From the NCBI GenBank assembly GCA_002399975.1, contig DHER01000073.1, positions 1 through 14,169 on the forward strand: DNA of 14,169 bases, in the 5' to 3' direction. This stretch comes from Firmicutes bacterium UBA4845 (GTDB lineage: Bacteria > Bacillota > Clostridia > Tissierellales > Sedimentibacteraceae). The notes beneath the pieces were generated by a model. That model was not told where the DNA came from and ran no database searches. It saw only the letters and a program-made list of their open reading frames with translations. The position numbers were made by a program, and so were the translations under genes. Shown piece after piece: positions 1 to 6,579 of the stretch (position 1 is the first letter of the stretch; each line of letters opens with the position of its first letter).

Positions 1-249
1 ATCTTTATATTCTAACTTATTTTAGAGGAGGAGGGAAAGGAAGAGGATGACAGACAGTAAAAACAATCCGATTTACGGTCCAAGACGCGGCAAATAAAAA
101 GAGGATTATTATGGGAAGATAGCGAAAGGGGAAATAAAAGGGAAAGGTGAGGAGAGAATGATGTATATTTCATAGTGCTTAGTTTTGAGCGGGGAATAAG
201 CCTGCCGATGCGTAATCGTAGGGTTCAAGGCTGGGAGGTATGGGTAGGG
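1..249 (+). other. Purine-rich non-coding stretch with mini-ORFs
   Basis: No recognisable gene is seen here. The + strand is strongly purine-rich (GGAGG, GGGAAAGG, GGGGAAATAAAAGGG). Three very short reading frames each follow a Shine-Dalgarno-like run. The first is 47-97 (16 codons, ending YGPRRGK, after AGAGGAGGAGGG). The second is 111-122 (Met-Gly-Arg-stop, with an AGA codon, after AAAAAGAGG). The third is 158-175 (Met-Met-Tyr-Ile-Ser-stop, after AGGTGAGGAG). They could be leader peptides, CreT-like mini-ORF toxins, remnants of an upstream gene, or chance products of purine richness. cas6 often precedes cas8b in this subtype, but no Cas6 glycine-rich C-terminus is visible here. Confidence 0.3.
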
Positions 250-270
250 AAATAAAAACTCTCGAAGAGT
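250..270 (-). terminator. Intrinsic terminator of the crRNA-like RNA
   Basis: Read on the minus strand, ACTCT, the loop TCG and AGAGT form a 5-bp hairpin (arms 266-270 and 258-262), followed directly by the T-rich run TTTTATTT (257-250). The stem is short, but the U-tract and its position just past the second degenerate repeat fit a Rho-independent terminator for the small minus-strand RNA. The first arm shares bases 268-270 with a competing 9-bp pairing to the first repeat. Confidence 0.5.
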
Positions 271-294
271 AATCCTTGTAGGTAAGCTAAAAAC
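265..294 (-). repeat. Degenerate CRISPR repeat (psi-R2)
   Basis: The minus strand reads GTTTTTAGCTTACCTACAAG followed by GATTACTCTT. The first 22 bases have the form of 30-nt type I-B repeats that begin GTTTTTA and end AAGGAATTGAAAC, from memory of that family. The last 8 bases (TTACTCTT) have lost the ATTGAAAC handle and run into the terminator stem. No intact repeat lies in the window, so the parent consensus is inferred by joining the good halves of the two degenerate copies. Confidence 0.65.
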
Positions 295-309
295 AATTAT
301 AAAAAACTA

Positions 310-339
310 GTTTCAATTCCTTTTAGGATTACTTATTAA
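310..339 (-). repeat. Degenerate CRISPR repeat (psi-R1) with intact 3' handle
   Basis: The minus strand ends CCTAAAAGGAATTGAAAC (327-310). Against the reconstructed 30-nt type I-B repeat, 17 of the last 18 bases match, including the full 8-nt handle ATTGAAAC that becomes the 5' tag of a crRNA after Cas6 cleavage. The first 12 bases match at only about 4 positions. The copy is thus eroded exactly where a crRNA gene can tolerate it. It lies 15 bp from psi-R2 rather than the usual 35-37 bp. Confidence 0.68.
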
Positions 340-350
340 GAGCTTATTTA

Positions 351-379
351 ATTATATCAATATAGGACTTACTTGACCA
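351..379 (-). promoter_or_regulatory. Sigma-A promoter driving the crRNA-like RNA
   Basis: On the minus strand there is a perfect -10 TATAAT (356-351) with an extended TGA just upstream (359-357). A 17-bp spacer separates it from a -35 TGGTCA (379-374, four of six consensus bases). The predicted start is near 344, about 5 bp before the first degenerate repeat. It is back-to-back with the cas promoter, whose -35 begins at 390, so the two divergent units share about 70 bp of control DNA. Confidence 0.6.
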
Positions 380-389
380 GAAAAGAGCT

Positions 390-418
390 TTGACATATTA
401 TGGAGATATATATACAAT
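390..418 (+). promoter_or_regulatory. Sigma-A promoter of the cas operon
   Basis: A perfect -35 TTGACA (390-395), a 17-bp spacer and a -10 TACAAT (413-418) form a near-consensus housekeeping promoter. The predicted start is near 425, giving a leader of about 22 nt before the cas8b start codon, with the AAGGGAGGTG ribosome binding site at 432-441. Such a strong promoter would need a brake, and the guide match over its -10/+1 region offers one. Confidence 0.8.
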
Positions 419-433
419 TATAAATAACTACAA
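414..433 (+). promoter_or_regulatory. Predicted Cascade target site on the cas promoter
   Basis: The + strand CAATTATAAATAACTA (415-430) matches CAATTATAAAAAACTA (294-309) at 15 of 16 bases. Counting from the handle, the mismatch is guide position 6. In type I R-loops every sixth base is flipped out and unread. The protospacer lies on the minus strand, and the three bases 5' of it (complement of 431-433) are TTG, a plausible T-rich type I-B PAM. The handle-proximal base 310 (G) does not match 431 (C), as expected for a non-self target. Binding would cover half of the -10 box and the transcription start. Confidence 0.68.
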
Positions 434-446
434 GGGAGGTGAAAAA

Positions 447-2126
447 ATGAATCAAGAAAAAATCTATGTGATTGAAAGCAGACATCATTGGTGGATAGAT
501 GCAGGTATCGCAGGGCTACATAATATTGCGACCAGCACCGGATTAGATGGAAAATATCATGTCAAACTGGACATCAATGGTTCGAAATTAAAAATAATAT
601 ATAAGGAAGCTGACCAGCTAAAGCAATTTATGAATGCTTGCTATGAAGAACTATCGGCGCGGTATTGGAATGTTTCGACAAAAAAGCAAGTAGATGAGCC
701 CAAGGCAGTATTCTATGATTCAAGGCAAGACACATTAGAACTGAAACCAAAACGAAATCCAACTCCTATACCAAATTTATTTACAAAAGGAAGCAGTTGG
801 AGATTATCTAATGATGGTGCTGGAATTAGCTTGAACGATATGCCTTTAGATTTGCGTAATAGGGTCGAGGCATTCACCAAAGAACATAATGTTCAGCTAT
901 GGGGCAGTAAAAAGATATTGCTTACTGAAGATCCCGTATGCCATAAAGCAATCGAATTTTTCCCAGAAGAAAGAAAGAATAAATCTGTCTGTAGTATTTG
1001 TGGCCGAGAGAGCAGCAACTGCAACACTGTTTCTCAACCTACTTATATGCTGTTTGCCAGCAATTCTGCAACCCGGTGTTTTAATTCCCAGGCGGGGGTT
1101 CCCGATAAAGTATGCTGGGAATGTGAAATGCTAGGCCGTTTTGCTGTTGATGCGGCGGGATATAGAAAATCATTTGATGATTTATTTATCCTTCAAATTA
1201 ATTCTCCAGAACTAAATAAAATGATAAATGTGAATAGGCGTATCGGCTATGCTTCTATATTAAGAGAGATAGACATAGAAAATTATTTGTGCAATCTTAG
1301 GCGGGATAGGGGTTCGTTGATTACTTATGCCAGAGAGCCATATGAATTCTTGTGGGCATTTTTTATGCAAGCGTATGGGGTAATTAAAGAAAATCAGGAG
1401 GTACAGGAATCATCAAATTTATTGGACTTGATTTTCGAATTTAGTCTCTCACAGGCACCAGTTGAAGTTATCTTGCTGGTGGTTAGCGAAAAAGGGCAGA
1501 CTTTCAACACTAAAGAACTTATTTTCTATAATGATGTAGCTTATGCTTTTCGCCTTCTTTATTTTTTAGAGCAAGAAGATGTAGATGCACACCGGCTTTT
1601 TAACAGTTTATATGTAAAAGACGAAAAAGATCAATATAGTAGCTTTCGCAACCTATTTTTCAAAAAAGTTTTGTTAAAACGCACTGTTTTGTTAAACTGT
1701 GAGCATTTTGCATCTCACATTACTATGACAGGAATGGAGCCCTACTTGGGGGAGATGCTAAAGTTCCTAATGAAATATGAAGCGTCCTTGGGAGGGATAA
1801 AAATGACAGATAAGGAAGTTGAAGTTGCAGTAAACCTAGGGAAATCCATAATACTACAAGCGCGAGAAGTTCTGGATGGAGAAGAGCTGAAGAAAATTAA
1901 AGGCGATTTATTTACCTTAAGGAAGGCTCGTAATAAGGGGGATTTTCTTAATAATTTGAACACTCTTCAAATGCGATATGGATTGATCTTAAATCATGTA
2001 ATTGAGGAAGGCATTTTGGAGAGAGTACCTTTTGATGAATTCAAAGCTTATTGTATTATCGGAGCTTTAAATACATTTAATGGTATAACTAAAACGAAAA
2101 AGAATGAAGGAGGTAATGTACAATGA
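447..2126 (+). CDS. cas8b: Type I-B Cascade large subunit Cas8b/Cst1 (CXXC-CXXC)
   Basis: This is the large subunit of Cascade, expected to recognise the PAM and help load crRNA. The ATG at 447 (559 aa) is chosen over an in-frame ATG at 390 because AAGGGAGGTG sits 5 bp before it and 390 lies inside the -35 box. The protein carries two zinc-finger-like pairs, C182-S-I-C185 and C223-W-E-C226, the signature of the Cst1 family of the Tneap branch of type I-B. The N-terminus (VIESRHHWWIDAGIAGLHNI) is also typical of that family. The stop overlaps the cas7 start (ATGA at 2123-2126), so the two are translationally coupled. Length is normal and no frameshift is seen. Family assignment is firm; PAM reading is known for Cas8 proteins but not shown here. 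Confidence 0.9.
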   Translation: MNQEKIYVIESRHHWWIDAGIAGLHNIATSTGLDGKYHVKLDINGSKLKIIYKEADQLKQFMNACYEELSARYWNVSTKKQVDEPKAVFYDSRQDTLELKPKRNPTPIPNLFTKGSSWRLSNDGAGISLNDMPLDLRNRVEAFTKEHNVQLWGSKKILLTEDPVCHKAIEFFPEERKNKSVCSICGRESSNCNTVSQPTYMLFASNSATRCFNSQAGVPDKVCWECEMLGRFAVDAAGYRKSFDDLFILQINSPELNKMINVNRRIGYASILREIDIENYLCNLRRDRGSLITYAREPYEFLWAFFMQAYGVIKENQEVQESSNLLDLIFEFSLSQAPVEVILLVVSEKGQTFNTKELIFYNDVAYAFRLLYFLEQEDVDAHRLFNSLYVKDEKDQYSSFRNLFFKKVLLKRTVLLNCEHFASHITMTGMEPYLGEMLKFLMKYEASLGGIKMTDKEVEVAVNLGKSIILQAREVLDGEELKKIKGDLFTLRKARNKGDFLNNLNTLQMRYGLILNHVIEEGILERVPFDEFKAYCIIGALNTFNGITKTKKNEGGNVQ

Positions 2127-3001
2127 ATACGGCAAAATGCTTAACCATATCATATTTAACCAAAGCGTCTTATGCTTCTCTGAATGGCTCTGATAAGGAA
2201 GCTGATAATATTTCCAGCATTAAGAAGATTCAAATGGATGATGGAAGAGAATATCCTTATTGTTCTTCGCAAGCGGTACGGCGGGCATTACGTGAACAGT
2301 TAGCCGTTCTGGGACACACTCTTTCAGAAGGGGTTGCGGCAGCACAAAAAAAAGGCGCGGCCACTACGCAGTGTGAGCCCCAAAAATATATTGATGATGA
2401 TTTATTTGGCTTTATGCGGGCCGACAAGGCTACCATCAAACGAACCAGTCCTGTCCGAGTATCACCGCTCATTGCTCTGGAACCATACCGTGGGGATCTT
2501 GATTTTGGAACTAATTATATGTCAACAAAGGCTGGAGGCAACCCCAATATATTTGAGACAGAAATCCATTCTGGTTTTTATAGAGGGACCATTCTCATTG
2601 AGCTTGATAGGGTCGGGGAAAAATCCCCCGGAGATCTATACGAGCTTAAATGTGATTCTAAGGAGAAAACTAAACGGGTAAGTGATTTACTAACGGCTAT
2701 TCAAAATCTGTGGACTGTGGGAAGACAGAGCAGGTTTTTGAGTGATATTTCACCCAAATTGGTTTGTGGGGCATTACTCAGAGTGAAAAACCCGATATTC
2801 TTGGAAACTCTTGAAATTAACGAGAAAAACGATATTAATACTGAATTAATTGCGAGTACTATCAAGGATAACGAAAATGTAATTATATCTTCTGTTATTG
2901 GAGAAAGGAAATCTTTCTTTAAAAGTGATCATACTGAGTTCCTGCCCATTGGGGAGGCGTTTGCTATTATGCGAGAGTGGATGAATAAATGCTTCAATTA
3001 A
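2123..3001 (+). CDS. cas7: Type I-B Cascade backbone Cas7 (Cst2/DevR family)
   Basis: Cas7 coats the crRNA spacer as a helical backbone in Cascade. The 292-aa protein starts with the conserved Cst2/DevR pattern (LTISYLTKASYASLNGSDKE near residues 7-26), then DGREYPYCSSQAVRRALREQL, a RAMP-fold feature, and FETEIHSGFYRGTILIELDR around residues 144-163. The ATG overlaps the cas8b stop by 4 bp and follows AAGGAGGT (2107-2114) at a spacing of 8 bp. The gene is full length and intact. Since one Cas7 binds about six guide bases, the 15-nt spacer of the upstream crRNA-like RNA would be expected to assemble a complex with fewer Cas7 copies; that is inference. Confidence 0.92.
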   Translation: MNTAKCLTISYLTKASYASLNGSDKEADNISSIKKIQMDDGREYPYCSSQAVRRALREQLAVLGHTLSEGVAAAQKKGAATTQCEPQKYIDDDLFGFMRADKATIKRTSPVRVSPLIALEPYRGDLDFGTNYMSTKAGGNPNIFETEIHSGFYRGTILIELDRVGEKSPGDLYELKCDSKEKTKRVSDLLTAIQNLWTVGRQSRFLSDISPKLVCGALLRVKNPIFLETLEINEKNDINTELIASTIKDNENVIISSVIGERKSFFKSDHTEFLPIGEAFAIMREWMNKCFN

Positions 3002-3021
3002 ATCGGAAGGAAGGAGCAATA

Positions 3022-3744
3022 ATGCAAGGCTTTTATTTCCAATATTCTGCTCCAACTGCTTCATTTCGAGATCCTGGTAGCCAATTGTATCACTCTTGCC
3101 TACCACTACCCCCCTTTTCGACTTTGGCCGGTATTGCAGGGGCAGCGCTCGGGATGAGCTTTGAGTCCATCATTGATTATTTTCGCGACCAGCATATTTT
3201 TGCAGGTGTAAAAGGATTTAGCCGGGGACGAGGAAGAGATTTATGGAATTACGCCAAGATTACCAGCAATAGCATAGTTGGGAAAGACATTTTAAATCGT
3301 GAGTTCTTGGCATATTTAGAAGGTAAAATTTTTTATGCTTCACCGAATGTTGAAGTTATTAATAAAATGCATCATGCATTTAAATCGCCGATTTTCTGCT
3401 TAACTTTGGGCAATAGTGATGATTTGTTTGTTAATCATTCCATCAGCCCGGTTATTGAAGTTGGTTTAACAGAAACCAGTGCCATCCAGAATTGTATGAT
3501 ACCGGCTGATATATCCGGACTATATGAATTTGATTGGGCAAGCATCAAAATTGCGCCTTTGAACGTTCAATTAAAAGCACCACAAGTATTCAATTTACCA
3601 GTTGATTACGAATTCAAAGGTTTGGTAAGAAAGGGATGTCAATACCAAGTATTTACCTATGTACCTGAAAATATCAAATTTAAGAAAACGATTGAGGTCT
3701 ATAGTTTTGATGAGGAAACAGTACCATTATTTAGCCTTAACTAA
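3022..3744 (+). CDS. cas5: Type I-B Cascade subunit Cas5 (Cas5t)
   Basis: Cas5 caps the 5' handle of the crRNA in Cascade. The ATG at 3022 (240 aa) follows AAGGAAGGAG by 5 bp. An in-frame ATG at 2989 would overlap cas7 without a ribosome binding site. The N-terminus has the Cas5 pattern: an aromatic RAMP strand (GFYFQYSAPTASFRDPG), then the proline-rich loop LPLPPFSTLAGIAGAALGM near residues 27-45, and a glycine/arginine-rich segment GFSRGRGRD. It lies 20 bp after cas7 and ends just before cas3. The handle it would bind, ATTGAAAC, is preserved in the degenerate repeat at 310-317. Intact; subtype by context with Cst1/Cst2. Confidence 0.88.
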   Translation: MQGFYFQYSAPTASFRDPGSQLYHSCLPLPPFSTLAGIAGAALGMSFESIIDYFRDQHIFAGVKGFSRGRGRDLWNYAKITSNSIVGKDILNREFLAYLEGKIFYASPNVEVINKMHHAFKSPIFCLTLGNSDDLFVNHSISPVIEVGLTETSAIQNCMIPADISGLYEFDWASIKIAPLNVQLKAPQVFNLPVDYEFKGLVRKGCQYQVFTYVPENIKFKKTIEVYSFDEETVPLFSLN

Positions 3745-3759
3745 AAGAAGGTGGATTTA

Positions 3760-5976
3760 TTGTATTGGGCCAAACCCGATCAAATTTATGACCAACATAT
3801 TGAACAATGTTATGAAATTTGGGTTCGGTTGTGGAAGCTAAAAGAACCATATATAGAGCAATGGTTGCAAGAAATTGATATGCCCTTACGTGAATTTAGA
3901 ATAAAAAGTCTTATCTCTGTGTTATTTCATGATATAGGCAAACTAAGCCAAGTTTTCCAAGATTTTATGGAGGCATTGAGAGAGGGGAAAAAAATAGAAC
4001 GAAGCCAGTATTTTCGCCATGAAATTAACTCAGCAATTTTTCTTATGGAATACTGGCATAAACGGCGGGATTCAAGTCAAGATGCTTTTTTTCCTTATGA
4101 AGTATGGGCGGTATTAGGACATCATAAAGCCCTGGAAAGAAATTGGACCAGTTTTGAACGTGAGAAGAGAAGGAATGAATGGCCTGAATTATCGAGCAAA
4201 AGTATTGAATATGCAATTGGGGTGGTAGTTGATATTTTGAAAGAGGAGGGAATAACCCCTCCTTCTTATCAGCCTTTAATAAGCGTTAATAACTGCAAAA
4301 ATCTTTTTTTCCTTAAAATGCGCAGCATGCTTGATATAGAGCATCAAGGTTTATACGATCATTTTAAACTCTCAGATAAACGTCAAATATATTCTGTTAT
4401 GAAAGGCATTCTCCATTTTTGTGATTGGATGGCATCATCAGAGCATGGCGAAAAGCGTTTATTGTATTTACCGCAAACCCAAGGGCAATTATTAGAGAGG
4501 ATGAGGCAAAAAACCCAAAATGATGGCAAAAATTTTAATTTGAGACCTTTTCAGAAAAAATGTGCCGATCAAAGTGGTAACATATTGGCCATCGCTCCTA
4601 CCGGTTCAGGAAAAACGGAAGCGGCATTACTCTGGGCGATTAATCGACCGAATCCACGTATAATTTTCCTTATGCCGACCATGATAACCTCTAATAGTCT
4701 GTATAGCAGAATGACCACATGGTATTTTGATGGTAAGGAATCTGGATTATGCCACTCAGGAGCGCAAACCTATTTTTGTCTGGAAGATGTTGATCCGATT
4801 AAAGTGAGATTGCAGCTTTTGCATAGTAAAGCCCTTATACCACCACTGATGGTTGCCACTGTTGACCAGGTACTTAATACCGGCTTTAACACCGGAACCT
4901 GGACGTTAAAGGAAATGGCACTAGCGGGAAGTTCAGTTATTATTGACGAAATCCAAGCCTACGATACATTTACATTGGGGTTAATAAGCGAAACGGTTAA
5001 AAAAATCCTTCGCTTAGGTGGAAGGGTAATGATAATGAGCGCGACCATGCCCAAGGTGTTACGGGAACATTTTGCTTATTTATTACCTGATGTCAGAGAA
5101 CCGATAATTGCTGAAGAAAATATGCAGTCAACCCGTAATGAATGGCATTATATGGATTGTGAGTTGGATGAACTTGATGACTTTGTTAAAGAAAAGCTGG
5201 ATTGGGGATTAAGGGTGGCTATTATTGTAAACGATATTGAATCTGCTAAACGAACTTACTACAAATGGAAGAACCAATATGACGCTATGTGTTTTCATGC
5301 GGAATTTACTATGGAGGATCGACTGGAAAAAGAAAAGCGCATCGAAGAAGTTCGGTTACTCGTTGCAACGCAGATTGTTGAAGTCTCTCTTGATGTTGAT
5401 TTTGATATAATGCTTAGCGAGTGTGCTCCCTTTGATTCCCTGGTTCAACGGGCAGGACGATGTAACCGTTATGGGGGAAAGGAAAATTCCCAGTTTATTA
5501 TTTTTAGGGCATCAGAAGTAAGCAAAAAGTACGTATATAAGAAATCACTTACTATACTTGAAAAAACAGAACAAGTGCTGAAACGGTATGCTAATGGATT
5601 ATTATCTGAACAGGAAATAGCCGATCTTTTAGAACAAGTATATGACGGTTTAGATATTCAGGATGAAAAATACCATAAAGCAAGCTGCATCTATTCGGAA
5701 GTAGCACAAAGTGAAATATTCTATGATTTGCCGTTTACCGAAGAGAAAACTAGAGATTTTGATTATTTAAAAGTGAGTATTATTCCTATTGATTTTTGGG
5801 AAAAAGTTGAAACATACATTAAAGAGGGGCGTTATGCTTTAATTGCATTATATGAAGTACCTATAGGAGCCAAGAAATATTTTGCCTTACGTTCAAATAA
5901 TCGCTATCAGGAAAATACACACAATCTTTCAGTATTTCATGTTTCGTATTCATCTGATACAGGGATAAACATTTGA
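3760..5976 (+). CDS. cas3: CRISPR-associated nuclease/helicase Cas3
   Basis: Cas3 is recruited to the Cascade R-loop, unwinds the target and degrades it. The N-terminal HD nuclease domain has FHDIGK (metal-binding H57-D58), an RHE at about 87 and HH at about 121-122. The SF2 helicase follows: Walker A APTGSGKT (279-286), motif II DEIQ (396-399), motif III SAT (427-429), motif V VATQIVEVSLDVDFD (about 535-549) and motif VI QRAGR (563-567). All key residues are present, so the enzyme looks active. The start is uncertain: TTG at 3760 (738 aa) has AGAAGG at a good 8-bp spacing, whereas GTG at 3751 abuts its would-be ribosome binding site. Only 6 bp separate the cas5 stop from 3751. It is the last recognisable cas gene here. 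Confidence 0.93.
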   Translation: MYWAKPDQIYDQHIEQCYEIWVRLWKLKEPYIEQWLQEIDMPLREFRIKSLISVLFHDIGKLSQVFQDFMEALREGKKIERSQYFRHEINSAIFLMEYWHKRRDSSQDAFFPYEVWAVLGHHKALERNWTSFEREKRRNEWPELSSKSIEYAIGVVVDILKEEGITPPSYQPLISVNNCKNLFFLKMRSMLDIEHQGLYDHFKLSDKRQIYSVMKGILHFCDWMASSEHGEKRLLYLPQTQGQLLERMRQKTQNDGKNFNLRPFQKKCADQSGNILAIAPTGSGKTEAALLWAINRPNPRIIFLMPTMITSNSLYSRMTTWYFDGKESGLCHSGAQTYFCLEDVDPIKVRLQLLHSKALIPPLMVATVDQVLNTGFNTGTWTLKEMALAGSSVIIDEIQAYDTFTLGLISETVKKILRLGGRVMIMSATMPKVLREHFAYLLPDVREPIIAEENMQSTRNEWHYMDCELDELDDFVKEKLDWGLRVAIIVNDIESAKRTYYKWKNQYDAMCFHAEFTMEDRLEKEKRIEEVRLLVATQIVEVSLDVDFDIMLSECAPFDSLVQRAGRCNRYGGKENSQFIIFRASEVSKKYVYKKSLTILEKTEQVLKRYANGLLSEQEIADLLEQVYDGLDIQDEKYHKASCIYSEVAQSEIFYDLPFTEEKTRDFDYLKVSIIPIDFWEKVETYIKEGRYALIALYEVPIGAKKYFALRSNNRYQENTHNLSVFHVSYSSDTGINI

Positions 5977-6336
5977 TGAAATTTTGTTTTATGTAAGTTT
6001 ACTAAATACAATCTCAATATTAGTGGCGGCTAACCGAATGGAATCTGCCATTGGGGAAAGTCTGGCCTTTGCATACCCTGAAATCAATTATGCTTGTCTA
6101 GGTAATCGTATTACAATAATCTATCATAAGCCTGCTCATAGGTATCTTCTGCCTAGGATAAGGCAGTAGTTAAATTAACTCGCTTGAAATTATAAATTTT
6201 TTTGGAGTTATGTAAGATTTTCTATCGAATGAATAATGAATTTGTTATAAACATTAAATAGCGAACCACTGAACTCGCTCAAATAGAGATTATCTATCAA
6301 TATGTATATTTTTAGGCAGAAAATCACATCTCATTG
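5977..6336 (+). other. Decayed junction after cas3; unrecognised 61-codon frame
   Basis: This 360-bp stretch stands where cas4-cas1-cas2 usually follow cas3 in this subtype. It holds an open frame at 5984-6169 (TTG start, no ribosome binding site; core FAYPEINYACLGNRITIIYH) that I do not recognise. It vaguely recalls the C-terminal end of AlbA_2/RecG-related proteins, but only as a pattern impression. CTGCCT and AGGCAG (6149-6166) can form a 6-bp hairpin without a U-tract, a weak terminator candidate. An AT-only hairpin AAATT-ATA-AATTT with TTTT lies at 6187-6203. An inverted repeat ATAGA-N5-TCTAT lies at 6283-6297. I see no trace of Cas1, Cas2, Cas4 or Cas6. Confidence 0.3.
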
Positions 6337-6365
6337 TTTACAAAAAATACAGCATGTGCTATAAC
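6337..6365 (+). promoter_or_regulatory. Sigma-A promoter of the HTH/NurA-HerA operon
   Basis: The -35 TTTACA (6337-6342), a 17-bp spacer and the -10 TATAAC (6360-6365) with an extended TGC form a good housekeeping promoter. The predicted start is near 6372, within a few bases of the GAGGTG ribosome binding site (6372-6377), so the mRNA would have a very short leader. Between the boxes lies the near-palindrome AGCA-TG-TGCT (6351-6360), a possible operator for the adjoining XRE regulator. Confidence 0.6.
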
Positions 6366-6382
6366 TTTTTCGAGGTGAATAT

Positions 6383-6563
6383 GTGAAATTTCCGGATTTT
6401 GTAAAATATATGCACGAAAAACAGGCATGAGCCAAGAAGAGTTGGCGCATGCCTTAAATGTTAGTTTGCCTCAATCAATCGTTGGGAGAACGGCAAGACA
6501 CGTCCCAATAAATTGACCAAAGCTGTCTTCTTTGATTACTACAAGAAAAATGTATCGAAATAA
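6383..6563 (+). pseudogene. XRE-family helix-turn-helix regulator, two frameshifts
   Basis: Three consecutive segments in different frames join into one small DNA-binding protein of about 60 aa. They are VKFPDFVKYMHEKQ (GTG start at 6383, after GAGGTG), GMSQEELAHALNVS (6424-6465) and FASINRWENGKTRPNKLTK plus a short tail (to the TAA at 6561). The joined product has the XRE/Cro HTH pattern: SQEELA, then the recognition helix SINRWENGK. Each junction is explained by loss of one base, near 6423 and in the T run at 6465-6467. The gene ends 16 bp before the NurA-like gene and shares its promoter, so it was probably the operon's own regulator. If the breaks are real, the operon may now be unregulated; a sequencing error is possible, most easily at the T run. 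Confidence 0.75.
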
Positions 6564-6579
6564 AGGAAGATGATGTGCT

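Larger units (their letters stand above)
250..344 (-). ncRNA. CreR-like Cas-regulating RNA (crRNA-like)
   Basis: A predicted RNA of about 95 nt is transcribed away from the cas genes. In order it has a start near 344, degenerate repeat 1 (339-310, ending in the handle ATTGAAAC), a 15-nt spacer TAGTTTTTTATAATT (309-295), degenerate repeat 2 (294-265, starting GTTTTTAGC) and a terminator (270-250). The spacer equals the minus strand of the cas promoter -10/+1 region (416-430) except at guide position 6. Keeping the 3' handle of the first repeat and the 5' half of the second is what a single-guide crRNA gene needs. CreA/CreR RNAs of type I systems are known to use such degenerate repeats to steer Cascade to a promoter for repression. 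I infer the same role here. Processing would need Cas6 supplied from outside the window. The guide is far shorter than the roughly 35-37 nt usual in type I-B, which should allow binding but not cleavage. Confidence 0.72.

Noticed and set aside
175..250. Possible tRNA, group II intron or retron RNA in the GGTTCAAGGCTGGGAGG stretch
   Set aside because: The GGTTCAA resembles a T-arm box, but no cloverleaf arms could be built around it and no reverse transcriptase is nearby.
295..309. TATAAT in the spacer as a minus-strand promoter with TTGAAA of the repeat as -35
   Set aside because: The two boxes are only 9 bp apart, far from the 17 bp needed. The TATAAT at 356-351 with TGGTCA at 17 bp is the better promoter.
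265..339. A conventional two-repeat CRISPR array
   Set aside because: Both repeats are eroded at outer ends, the interval is only 15 bp, and the interval matches the nearby promoter. A regulatory guide fits better than an array.
390..446. Upstream ATG at 390 as the cas8b start
   Set aside because: It lies within the TTGACA-N17-TACAAT promoter, has no ribosome binding site, and the ATG at 447 has an ideal AAGGGAGGTG.
5984..6169. 61-codon frame as a real gene
   Set aside because: It has a TTG start, no ribosome binding site and no family I can name. Kept only as an unrecognised frame in a decayed region.
6187..6203. AAATT-ATA-AATTT plus T run as cas operon terminator
   Set aside because: The stem is A-T only and too weak to trust.
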